DNA of 50,531 nucleotides from Ruminococcus sp. (GTDB lineage Bacteria > Bacillota > Clostridia > Oscillospirales > Ruminococcaceae), in the NCBI GenBank assembly GCA_017934425.1, contig JAGBJO010000011.1, forward strand, positions 1-50,531, in the 5' to 3' direction. The position numbers and the translations under genes are program-made. Within the stretch, counting starts at the first letter, position 1, and each line of letters opens with the position of its first letter. Shown here one piece after another: positions 7,872-15,521 of the stretch. The notes under the pieces are model-generated. The model was not told the origin of the DNA and searched no databases. It saw nothing but the letters and a program-made list of their open reading frames with translations.

Positions 7872-9946
7872 TATTTGTCCTCCTTTTTCTGTGCAGCAGG
7901 CTTCTTGTTCTTTTTCTTAGCCTTTATGCTTTTTCCGGTGAATACGCCGATTACTGCAAGTATTGCAGCGCCGGCGATGCCTGCAAGGGTGTACAGGAAA
8001 CCGGTAGAAACGTTATTATCGCCCATACTTATAGTGCCTGTGACTACCTCGATCCCGAAATGGTCAGCGTACTGGTAAGCAGTAGTATCCTTATCTGTGT
8101 ATATCTTGAAACCTTCCTTGACCTTGTTGATGTCGTAGAAGTCGGTATTCTGTGTACTGCCGGATTCGTTCTGCTGCTTGGCAGCCTCGATAGCGGCTTC
8201 CTCATCGTAAATGAAACCAACGGCGTAGTCGCCTATCTCAGTAACATTTGCGCCCAGGCGTATAGAGGGCAGATTAAGGCAGTTGTAGAAAGCATGGTCG
8301 CCCACGCTTTCCAGCTTGTCAGACAGTTTGACGGACTCAAGACTTCCGCAGCCGTCGAAAGCGTAGTTTCCGATAGTTTTAACGTTGGGGAGTGAAACGG
8401 TCTTGATAGAATTATTGCCGCAGAAAGCAGACATTGCTACAGACTCAGTTTCTTCCGGGGCGGTGAATTCCTCATCGGTCTTGGCATGGGGGTAAAGGAT
8501 AATTTCCGAGAAGCCGCTTGAAAACAGCACGCCATCACGGGAAGCGTAATTGCCGTTACCCTCAGTAACGTTTACAGCTTTTAAAGCAGTGCAGTTGATG
8601 AAAGGCTCAACTCCCTCGATGCTTTCGCAGCCGCCGGGAATGGTAAGAGTCTCCAGGTATTCTCCGAACTGCGCTTCACCGATAGTCTTGACAGTCTCCG
8701 GGAGGACTATTTCCTTAGAGTAGCAGTTCAGGAAAGCGCCCTTGAAAATGGAGGTAATGGTATAACCGTCTATCTCTGACGGAACTTCGACGATATCATC
8801 GCTGGAGGTACACATAAGGAGCATAGCCTCATTATCGTTCAGGATAGAGTACTGATAGTCGCCGGAAGTCTGGGGGTCAAGGCTCTTGTATTCTTCGAGA
8901 ACGTCGTCAGCCTCCACGGGAACGAACTCAAACTCGTTCTTATAGCCGTAGTCGGCATCTTTATCAGTAGAGTACACTTCAGCCGCAGATCCGGTCTCAC
9001 CTACGATAGTAAATCCGGGCACAGCTACCTCGTTATCGTCGTAGCCGAAAGCGCAGTAGTCGATAAGGCGAACGCTTGAAGGGATACGCACCTTCATGAT
9101 AGCAGTACCCATGAAAGCGGACTGACCGATCATAAGCACGCCGTCAGGGATAGTGATATTCTCCAGTGATGAGCAGCTCATGAAAGCAGCGCCGCCGATC
9201 TCAGTCATACCCTGTGGAAGCTGAACGTCAGTGAGCGCAGAGCAGCCTGCACATATCATAACGGGAAGCTTCTCAATGGTTATCATGCTCATATCAATGG
9301 ATTCAAGCTTTTCGTTCAGTGCAAAGGTATGGCGGTTCAGTTCAGTGATGCCGCTGTGAAGCTTTATCTCTTTTAGCTGAGTGCCGTATATTGAAGCTAT
9401 AGCCAGCTTTGTGACATTTTCCGGGACAGTGAAGGAGTCGCCGGTTTTTTTCTGGGGATAGCAGAAGAGGCAGGTCTTGTCCTTGGTATAGAGGATACCG
9501 TCCTCGGAGCAATAGTTCTCGTTTTTCTCGTCAACGGTTATTTCAGTCAGTTCCTCGCATCTGGAGAAGCAGTTCTCAGCGTAGATGTACTCGATAGTTG
9601 CGGGGATATGTACCTTTTCCGGTGAGACTTCAGCGAATATATCCGCACCCATTTCAGTAACAGCCATACCGTCTATCATATCGGGGATAGTGAGGTCTTT
9701 AGCCTGGTCACGGACAGCGGTAAGACAGGCAGTACCCTCGTCTGTAACGATATAGGAGTAGTCGCCGGACTCTATTTCTTCCGGTTCAGCAGTTTCGCTC
9801 TGGTCTATTTCGGGTTCTTCTTCCCATTCGGACTGAGCAACCTGACTATCCTCCTCAGCCCGTGCCTGAGATACCGGGCAGACGGCGGCAGATGCGCACA
9901 AACACAGGCACACAGCCAGTGCAGCCGACTTTTTATATTTAAGCAT
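7871..9946 (-). CDS. Large BspA-like leucine-rich-repeat surface protein
   Basis: A 691-residue protein: signal peptide (1-30), an acidic segment (31-60), then two LRR modules. Each begins with a similar SGDYxY segment (about 60 and 365), pointing to an internal duplication. A membrane helix near 652-672 and a Lys-rich tail follow, giving the same anchor style as the next gene. Repeats have the BspA/LRR_5 pattern (for example IPDGVLMIGQSAFMG). It is likely displayed on the cell surface for binding. It is first in a two-gene operon behind a promoter at 10023-9995. It may instead be a decoy or scaffold; no catalytic motif is seen. Confidence 0.75.
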   Translation of the reverse strand: MLKYKKSAALAVCLCLCASAAVCPVSQARAEEDSQVAQSEWEEEPEIDQSETAEPEEIESGDYSYIVTDEGTACLTAVRDQAKDLTIPDMIDGMAVTEMGADIFAEVSPEKVHIPATIEYIYAENCFSRCEELTEITVDEKNENYCSEDGILYTKDKTCLFCYPQKKTGDSFTVPENVTKLAIASIYGTQLKEIKLHSGITELNRHTFALNEKLESIDMSMITIEKLPVMICAGCSALTDVQLPQGMTEIGGAAFMSCSSLENITIPDGVLMIGQSAFMGTAIMKVRIPSSVRLIDYCAFGYDDNEVAVPGFTIVGETGSAAEVYSTDKDADYGYKNEFEFVPVEADDVLEEYKSLDPQTSGDYQYSILNDNEAMLLMCTSSDDIVEVPSEIDGYTITSIFKGAFLNCYSKEIVLPETVKTIGEAQFGEYLETLTIPGGCESIEGVEPFINCTALKAVNVTEGNGNYASRDGVLFSSGFSEIILYPHAKTDEEFTAPEETESVAMSAFCGNNSIKTVSLPNVKTIGNYAFDGCGSLESVKLSDKLESVGDHAFYNCLNLPSIRLGANVTEIGDYAVGFIYDEEAAIEAAKQQNESGSTQNTDFYDINKVKEGFKIYTDKDTTAYQYADHFGIEVVTGTISMGDNNVSTGFLYTLAGIAGAAILAVIGVFTGKSIKAKKKNKKPAAQKKEDK

Positions 9947-9994
9947 AATTATTCCTCTCTCTTTTCATGTTTTCGGTGCTTTTACAGCATTATA

Positions 9995-10023
9995 ATTATA
10001 TCACACAGCTACCCATTTTGCAA
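9995..10023 (-). promoter_or_regulatory. Sigma-A promoter of the LRR pair
   Basis: On the minus strand TTGCAA (10023-10018), 17 bases, TATAAT (10000-9995), about 45 bases before the ATG at 9946. Confidence 0.7.
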
Positions 10024-10064
10024 CGGCTTTCACATATTTTTCATGGATTTCTCAGTCCAACGCC

Positions 10065-10098
10065 AAAAAACGGCGCTCCGCCATTGGGAACGCCGTTT
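10065..10098 (-). terminator. Terminator of the LRR-dockerin lipoprotein gene
   Basis: On the minus strand AAACGGCGTT pairs with AGCGCCGTTT, followed by a T-run (plus-strand AAAAAA at 10065-10070). It begins four bases after the stop codon of the upstream gene. Confidence 0.75.
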
Positions 10099-10101
10099 AT
10101 A

Positions 10102-11160
10102 TTATTCCTGATGAGATCTCAGCCCCGGCAATGCTGCATATTCAAGCAGAGTAGCCTCGCCGCCTATTGAAAGGTAGGAATAGTAGCTGAGTATGAGCGA
10201 TGCGTCCGCAGCAGTAACATTACCGTCGCCGTCAGCGTCAGCGATAATCGGGTCAAGGGGAAGATCTCCGCCAATAGAAGCGGCAGCGTAGCCGCTTAAA
10301 ATAAGAGAAGCATCATTGGAATCAATGCTGCTGTCGCCATTCACATCACCAATATCAGATATTACGCCGATATCACGGAAGGACTTGCCGTACCTATCAG
10401 CATAGTCCTTAGCGGTGGAGGGGGTGACACCTCTTATCTCAGGTTTGCCATCGCTGCCGGAGATAGTGTCGCTGCGGTCTGCTATTTCGCAGCCGTCAGC
10501 AAGTATAGTTATAGTAGAAAGGGAAGTGCAGCCGCCGAAAGCATATTCGCCGATGCTGGTGACTGACTCCGGGAGAATAATGTTCTCCAGATTTTCGCAT
10601 TTATGGAATACCCGGTTGCCGATAACGCCTAAATCATCGGGCAGACTGATATTCCTGAGGGAAATGCATTCGTCGAAGCAGCCGTCGGGAAGCTGCTCCA
10701 GTGATTCCGGGAGCTGGACGCTTATGAGATTCTTGCAGCCCTGAAACGCCTCGATCCCTATACTTTTTACCGAATCCGGTATCTTAGCATCACGCAGGGC
10801 GGTGCAGTGCCAGAAACAGTAGCGGTGGATCGTCTTAACGCCCTCCGGTATAATGACCGAAGTAACGGCGAGATTGCCGGAAAAAGCGGCATTTTCCGAG
10901 AAAAGTTCCGGCGCAGAAAGTTCCGTTATTGGCAGACCGTCCACTTCATCAGGTATAACAGCCCTGCTGTCCATACCTGTCCATTTTATCAAAGCCACAT
11001 GGTCGGCGTACTTTCGGTAAATGAAATCGTCCGTCTTACATTCAAGGTAGCCGTCCTCTGGTATCGCAGCTTCCGGTTTGTCGGCTTTCCCACAGCCGGT
11101 AAACAGCGCCATGACCGCAGCGGTCATGAGCAAAAAAATATCCTTTATAATAGTTTTCAT
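10102..11160 (-). CDS. LRR lipoprotein with C-terminal type I dockerin
   Basis: A 352-residue protein. The N-terminus is a lipoprotein signal with lipobox ALFTGC, so Cys23 would be lipidated. Residues about 45-250 carry BspA-like LRR repeats. Residues about 272-340 form a type I dockerin with two Ca2+-binding loops (DVNGDSSIDSND and DADGDGNVTAAD), each followed by the ASLILS helix start. Dockerins bind cohesins of scaffoldins, so a membrane lipoprotein with a dockerin could tie a scaffold to the membrane, the reverse of the usual arrangement. No cohesin gene lies in the window. Promoter at 11234-11206; the ribosome site is weak. Confidence 0.75.
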   Translation of the reverse strand: MKTIIKDIFLLMTAAVMALFTGCGKADKPEAAIPEDGYLECKTDDFIYRKYADHVALIKWTGMDSRAVIPDEVDGLPITELSAPELFSENAAFSGNLAVTSVIIPEGVKTIHRYCFWHCTALRDAKIPDSVKSIGIEAFQGCKNLISVQLPESLEQLPDGCFDECISLRNISLPDDLGVIGNRVFHKCENLENIILPESVTSIGEYAFGGCTSLSTITILADGCEIADRSDTISGSDGKPEIRGVTPSTAKDYADRYGKSFRDIGVISDIGDVNGDSSIDSNDASLILSGYAAASIGGDLPLDPIIADADGDGNVTAADASLILSYYSYLSIGGEATLLEYAALPGLRSHQE

Positions 11161-11205
11161 AGTTAATACCCAAAATGTCGGTTAATTGTTTCATGTATAT
11201 AAACA

Positions 11206-11234
11206 ATATTAACATAAATTGTGCGAAATGTCAA
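11206..11234 (-). promoter_or_regulatory. Sigma-A promoter of the LRR-dockerin lipoprotein
   Basis: On the minus strand TTGACA (11234-11229), 17 bases, TAATAT (11211-11206). Confidence 0.65.
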
Positions 11235-11279
11235 TAACTTTATCGCTATCTTTCCCCAATTAAGGAAAATTTCATAGAG

Positions 11280-11310
11280 TTGCACAAAATCAGGGGCTTT
11301 GCATAATATA
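11280..11310 (+). promoter_or_regulatory. Sigma-K-like promoter of dpaAB
   Basis: CACA (11283-11286) and CATAATATA (11302-11310) match the sigma-K pattern of AC, 16 bases, CATAnnnTA. In Bacillus the dipicolinate synthase operon is transcribed by sigma-K in the mother cell. The same bases can also be read as a poor sigma-A site (TTGCAC, 16, CATAAT). Confidence 0.55.
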
Positions 11311-11343
11311 TGGTGTAGGCGAAAAACTTGTGGAGGAGAGAAT

Positions 11344-12162
11344 ATGACAAAGATACAACGAATTCTTGTCGCCGGCGGTGATGCACGTCAGATATATTGC
11401 GAACGCCACCTGTCACGGCGATTCGATACAGGGCTTACGGGTTTTGAAAACGGGCGTATGGAGGGCGTTTACGACTGTTTGATACTGCCGTGTATCCCCA
11501 TTGATGAGAATGGGAGCGTACCCTCAGAAACAGGAGGTATACCTGTGCAGAAACTCCGGGAAAGCCTTGCCCACGGCGCACTTATCATTGCCGGACGCAT
11601 CACTCCGGAACTCCGGCAATATTTCCCGGATAATACCATTCGTGATTATCTTACCCGTGAGGAATTCCAGCTAAGCAATGCCGTTCCCACCGCCGAGGGC
11701 GCTGTTGAGACAGCCCTCCGGGAACTGCCGGTAACTCTCAGCGGAAGCCGTGTGTTGATAGTTGGGCTTGGACGCATCGGAACTTCCCTTGCCGGAATAC
11801 TAAAGGGTTTCGGCGCAGATGTTACCGCAGCTGTCCGAAGCGCAGAAAGTGCCGCAAAATCAAGGCTTTTGGGAGTTCGCCCCATATGTATGGAGGAAAT
11901 TGGCGGAGATTGCGACGTTGTTTTTAACACTGTCCCCTGCACAGTGTTGAAAACTACGCAGCTTGAAAAATTTCCCCGGAAAACGATCTTCATCGAACTT
12001 GCATCGCCGCCCTACGGCATAGATCTTGAAGCCGCAGAAAAAGGCGGTTTCCGGGTTATAAAAGCCTCTGGACTTCCCGGAAAGACTGCCCCCGTTACTG
12101 CCGGCAGGATAATCGCAAATACCGCAGAATACATCATCAGCGAGGAGGTTAACTATGAATGA
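11344..12162 (+). CDS. dpaA: Dipicolinate synthase subunit A
   Basis: A 272-residue protein (SpoVFA type). Together with subunit B it oxidises the lysine-pathway intermediate dihydrodipicolinate to dipicolinic acid, which is loaded into the spore core and gives heat resistance. A Rossmann nucleotide-binding motif VLIVGLGRIG is at about residues 137-146, followed by the family segments VVFNTVPCTVL and FIELASPPYGID. ATG 11344 follows GGAGGAGA; the frame is open further upstream but passes through the promoter. It overlaps dpaB by eight bases. The promoter resembles a sigma-K site, consistent with late mother-cell expression. Confidence 0.9.
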   Translation: MTKIQRILVAGGDARQIYCERHLSRRFDTGLTGFENGRMEGVYDCLILPCIPIDENGSVPSETGGIPVQKLRESLAHGALIIAGRITPELRQYFPDNTIRDYLTREEFQLSNAVPTAEGAVETALRELPVTLSGSRVLIVGLGRIGTSLAGILKGFGADVTAAVRSAESAAKSRLLGVRPICMEEIGGDCDVVFNTVPCTVLKTTQLEKFPRKTIFIELASPPYGIDLEAAEKGGFRVIKASGLPGKTAPVTAGRIIANTAEYIISEEVNYE

Positions 12163-12745
12163 TATGAGTGGACTGAGGATAGGCTACGCCATGACCGGCT
12201 CGTTCTGCACATTCAGCCGGAGTTTTGAAGCAGCGCAGAAACTTCGTGATATGGGCGCTCAGCTTGTGCCTGTAATGTCCGACAGCGCCGCTAATACCAA
12301 CACACGCTTTGGAAAAGCTGTGGAAAACTTATCAAAACTCAGTGAGATATGCGGCAGGGAGGTCATAACCACAATTTCAGAAGCCGAGCCAATTGGTCCT
12401 AAAAATATGACCGATATTATGGTAGTTGCTCCCTGTACGTCCAATACCGCCGTGAAGCTTGCCTGCGGCATCACTGATACTCCGGTAACAATGGCTGTAA
12501 AGTCACACCTGCGTAGTGGAAAACCCGTCCTCCTGGCGATAGCGTCCAATGACTCTCTTATGGGTTCAGCACGGAATATCGGTGAACTTTTCAGCCGCAA
12601 ATATTATTATTTCGTCCCCATGCTTCAAGATGACCCGGTAAATAAGCCCACGTCCCTTGTCGCTCAGTTCGATATGCTACCCCAGGCAGTCACCGCCGCC
12701 CTCAGCGGAATCCAACTCCGCCCTATCATACACCATTCCCTGTAG
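12155..12745 (+). CDS. dpaB: Dipicolinate synthase subunit B
   Basis: A 196-residue flavoprotein-like partner of DpaA (SpoVFB type). The start (RIGYAMTGSFCTFSRS, about residues 8-23) and the middle (VVAPCTSNTAVKLACGITDTPV) match the family, in which the phosphate-binding and Cys-containing loops are typical of the HFCD flavoprotein fold. The reading frame begins eight bases before dpaA ends, so the two are translationally coupled. The presence of both subunits and of SpoIIID indicates the organism makes, or recently made, true endospores. The transcript runs into repeat R2. Confidence 0.9.
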   Translation: MNDMSGLRIGYAMTGSFCTFSRSFEAAQKLRDMGAQLVPVMSDSAANTNTRFGKAVENLSKLSEICGREVITTISEAEPIGPKNMTDIMVVAPCTSNTAVKLACGITDTPVTMAVKSHLRSGKPVLLAIASNDSLMGSARNIGELFSRKYYYFVPMLQDDPVNKPTSLVAQFDMLPQAVTAALSGIQLRPIIHHSL

Positions 12746-12774
12746 GCTGCCCGGCTGAGGCTTCCTTATGGGTC

Positions 12775-13009
12775 ACGGCTGCTTTTCCTGGGAGGAAACC
12801 TTTCTGAAGAAAGGTTCTCCTCCCAGACCCTCTTTCCAAAGACTTTTAGCTTAAAAAAATTTCCCCCTGATATGGCGTACCCAACACTTGCCGGAATCGG
12901 TAGATGTGATGCGCCATATCAGGGGGAAATTTTTAATCTGGAAGTTTTAGGAAGGGGGGTTGGGGGATAACCCTTTTTCAAAAGGGTTTCCCCCAAAAAA
13001 AGCAGCCGT
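12775..13009. repeat. Dispersed palindromic repeat R2, copy 1 (between convergent genes)
   Basis: The whole 235-base element is self-complementary. Outer arms ACGGCTGCTTTT (12775-12786) and AAAAGCAGCCGT (12998-13009) pair. Inside are a left hairpin around GGAAACCTTTCTGAAGAAAGG, a right hairpin around AACCCTTTTTCAAAAGGGTTT, a second arm pair near 12830-12850/12938-12960 and a central perfect 21-bp stem (12857-12877 with 12912-12932). The fold is cloverleaf-like on either strand. The same design occurs at 22620-22873. It fills the gap between dpaB and the symporter gene. Confidence 0.85.
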
Positions 13010-13025
13010 AGTCCATAAGAAAGCC

Positions 13026-14825
13026 TTAGTTGGACAGCTTACTGAAATATGTGTCGGTATACTGGCGGAACTGGCTGCGGAACTCCTCGTCGTTTTCCTT
13101 GATATCGTGGAGATAGGCGTGGAGGTTAGTTTTCTCGTCAGTCTCGATGAGGCAGCCGGCAATATTTGAGCAATGGTCGGAAATACGTTCCAGGTTAGTG
13201 AGAACGTCCTGGAAGATATATCCCAGTTCAACGGTACATTCGTCGTTCTGGAGACGGCGGATGTGGCGGTTTTTGAGTTCGGTGCTGAGGTTGTCCACCA
13301 CTTCCTCAAGCGGCTCTACTTTATGGGCGATAGCCAGGTCATTAGTGATATACGAATCGACCGCCTTGTCGATATTTTCGCTTATCGCCTGAGTGATGAC
13401 GGTCAGTTCGTGTATGCACTCAGGCGAGAATTGAATACCTTTCTCGTGGCACTCCTGAACAGATTCAATAAGGTTAACAGCGTGGTCGGAGATACGCTCG
13501 AAATTTCCGACGCAGTGCATCATTTTTGAGACTTTACGGCTGTCAGCGCCGGTAACGGAACTTTTTGCGACCTTGACCAGGTAGCTGTTTATCTGGTCTT
13601 CGTACTTGTCGATAGTATTTTCTTTCTCGATAACGTCAGCAGCAACATTTTCGTCATAGGGGGCAGTAAGTGCATGAAGGGCGGAGTTGATAGCATCACG
13701 GGTGAGGTTAGCCATTTCGATAGTAGCGCTTCTGCAAGTTTCTACAGCCACGCTGGGGGTCTTGAGGAAGCGGATATCCAGACCCTTTATCTGGTACTGG
13801 TTAGTAGTCTCCTCCTTGTCTGAGTTCTTGCTGTCTTTAACGATAATGCGTGAGAGCTTGACAAGCTGATTTGTGAATGGCAGCAGCATAATTGTATTAG
13901 CAAGGTTGAAAAGTGTATGCATAGCAGCGATGCCTACGAATCCGACTGTTTCGTGGAATATGCTGAGTCCGATGACTTCTTCCAGAATAAGAACGATCGG
14001 CAGCATTACGCAAGCGCCAATGACCTTGACCATAATATGTATGCAGGCAACTCTCTTAGCGTCCTTGTTTACGCCGATACTGGATATAAGTGCAGTAACG
14101 CAAGTACCGATATTCAGACCCATGATGATAGGCAGCGCCATACCATAGGTCAGACCGCCTGTAGTTGAGAAGGCAAGGAGAATACCGATAGAAGCCGCAG
14201 AACTCTGAATGATACCAGTAAAACCAGCACCTACCAGAACACCCAGTACGGGGTTTTTGAAAGCGGTGAGTTTTTCACGGAATTCTTCTGATTCTGCAAG
14301 GGGAGTAACTGCATCGGACATAAGTGTCATACCTGTCATAAGTACAGCGAATCCGAGGAATATTCTTCCGATGTCCTTGTGCTTGTTCTTTTTGCACATC
14401 ATGACCATAATTATTCCCACCAGTGCAAGCAGAGGTGAAAACGACTTAGGTTTCAGAAGCTGCAAGAAAAAGTTTCCTTTTGCGTCAAGACCGCCCAGGC
14501 AAAGTATCCAGGCGGTGAAAGTAGTACCGATATCAGCGCCGAAGCATACAGCAACGGTCTGTTCCAGTGTCATGATGCCGGAGTTTACAAAACCGACAAG
14601 CATAACTGTTACCGCAGATGAGGACTGAACTGCGACAGTTACCACCATACCCAGGATAATACTCATTATCTTGGTGGAGGTCATTTTTTTCAGGGCGATC
14701 TCAAGCTTACCGCCGGTGAGTTTTTCCAGACCGGTTGACATAACGTTCATACCATAGAGGAAGAAAGCGAGTCCGCCCATCATAGAAAACAAGTTAAAAA
14801 TACTGAATGATTCGTCCATAAACAT
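13026..14825 (-). CDS. Na/Pi cotransporter family protein with PhoU domain
   Basis: A 599-residue protein. Residues 1 to about 320 are the membrane part with the duplicated Na+/phosphate symporter signature (QSSSAVTVMLVGFVNSG near residue 65 and QSSAASIGILLAFSTTG near 205; GADIGTT and GLNIGTC loops). Residues about 360-590 are two PhoU-type three-helix repeats in the cytosol. Proteins of this type import or export inorganic phosphate with sodium. The PhoU tail suggests regulation by phosphate status, although no two-component system is nearby. It is monocistronic, with promoter at 14882-14855 and an end 16 bases from repeat R2. Confidence 0.85.
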   Translation of the reverse strand: MFMDESFSIFNLFSMMGGLAFFLYGMNVMSTGLEKLTGGKLEIALKKMTSTKIMSIILGMVVTVAVQSSSAVTVMLVGFVNSGIMTLEQTVAVCFGADIGTTFTAWILCLGGLDAKGNFFLQLLKPKSFSPLLALVGIIMVMMCKKNKHKDIGRIFLGFAVLMTGMTLMSDAVTPLAESEEFREKLTAFKNPVLGVLVGAGFTGIIQSSAASIGILLAFSTTGGLTYGMALPIIMGLNIGTCVTALISSIGVNKDAKRVACIHIMVKVIGACVMLPIVLILEEVIGLSIFHETVGFVGIAAMHTLFNLANTIMLLPFTNQLVKLSRIIVKDSKNSDKEETTNQYQIKGLDIRFLKTPSVAVETCRSATIEMANLTRDAINSALHALTAPYDENVAADVIEKENTIDKYEDQINSYLVKVAKSSVTGADSRKVSKMMHCVGNFERISDHAVNLIESVQECHEKGIQFSPECIHELTVITQAISENIDKAVDSYITNDLAIAHKVEPLEEVVDNLSTELKNRHIRRLQNDECTVELGYIFQDVLTNLERISDHCSNIAGCLIETDEKTNLHAYLHDIKENDEEFRSQFRQYTDTYFSKLSN

Positions 14826-14854
14826 ACTCCTTTATTAAACCGTTTCTGATTTAC

Positions 14855-14882
14855 ATTATACATTTAAAAGCGGAATAGTCAA
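14855..14882 (-). promoter_or_regulatory. Sigma-A promoter of the Na/Pi symporter gene
   Basis: On the minus strand TTGACT (14882-14877), 16 bases, TATAAT (14860-14855). Confidence 0.65.
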
Positions 14883-15027
14883 GGGCTGCGACAATAATTT
14901 AACGCAGATTTAACATTCAAGCTTTCATTATGAATATGTGCTGAGAACAAGGCAGCGTTTTTGTGCAAGGCTACAAAGATGCGGTGAAGAATCGACTTTT
15001 TATGCCCTTAAAGTTACTTGTTATTAA

Positions 15028-15063
15028 GAAACCTCCGCAGAGAGGGAAAGGGGCGGAGGTTTC
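15028..15063. other. Perfect 11-bp hairpin in the gap downstream of glmM
   Basis: GAAACCTCCGC (15028-15038) and GCGGAGGTTTC (15053-15063) pair exactly. There is no clear T-run on either strand. The surrounding 14883-15177 has no convincing gene. It may be a terminator or part of an untranslated RNA. Confidence 0.45.
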
Positions 15064-15177
15064 TGTCAGAGAGGGAAAAATAAGAGGGATTCTTATTTGC
15101 ACTATAAGGAATTTATTTGCACTGTATTCCTTGTATGAATATATAATACTCCCCATTACTTAAAATAGTCTTAAACG

Positions 15178-15309
15178 AACTGAGCCAGCTTGACCGCTGC
15201 CGCTTAGCGAGCGGCGGCGCTTATCACGTTGTCGCTCGCAAGCTCGCTCACTTTGATAGAAACGGTGCTTTGTACGTCGCTCAACCGTGTTTGTACTGGT
15301 ACGAAGTTC
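15178..15309 (-). repeat. Dispersed repeat R1, copy b
   Basis: Reverse orientation. The 12-mer core lies at 15286-15275 on the minus strand, with the CAACGTGA part, an extra GC-rich hairpin (CCGCTTAGCGAGCGG) and the CAAGCTGG tail. With copy c it forms an inverted pair around the glmM terminator. Confidence 0.8.
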
Positions 15310-15324
15310 TTGTGATGCATTATT

Positions 15325-15376
15325 AAAATAAAAAAACAATTCCCCGGAACAATTTAAAACTGCTCCAGGGAAATTT
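15325..15376 (-). terminator. Terminator downstream of glmM
   Basis: On the minus strand TTTCCCTGGAGC pairs with GTTCCGGGGAA, with two bulges, followed by TTGTTTTTTTATTTT. It lies between the two inverted R1 copies, about 140 bases past the glmM stop. Confidence 0.65.
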
Positions 15377-15391
15377 TTAGTTATTCTGCCA

Positions 15392-15521
15392 TAGAACTTT
15401 GTACCCTGCAAAACATGGTTGAGCGACGGAAAAATGTGATGTTCTGTCAAGGTAAGCGAGCAAGCGAGCGTCAACGTGATATGTGGTCAAGCTGACGCAG
15501 CTTGCAAGCTGGCTCAGCTTG
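15392..15521 (+). repeat. Dispersed repeat R1, copy c, overlapping the glmM 3' end
   Basis: Forward orientation, core at 15417-15428. The tail is doubled: CAAGCTGACGCAGCTTG (15488-15504) followed directly by CAAGCTGGCTCAGCTTG (15505-15521). The last palindrome supplies the glmM stop codon (15514-15516) on the other strand. Confidence 0.8.

Noticed and set aside
11288-11310. Ordinary sigma-A promoter for dpaAB
   Set aside because: The -35 and -10 fit is poorer than the sigma-K-like reading; listed as alternative only.
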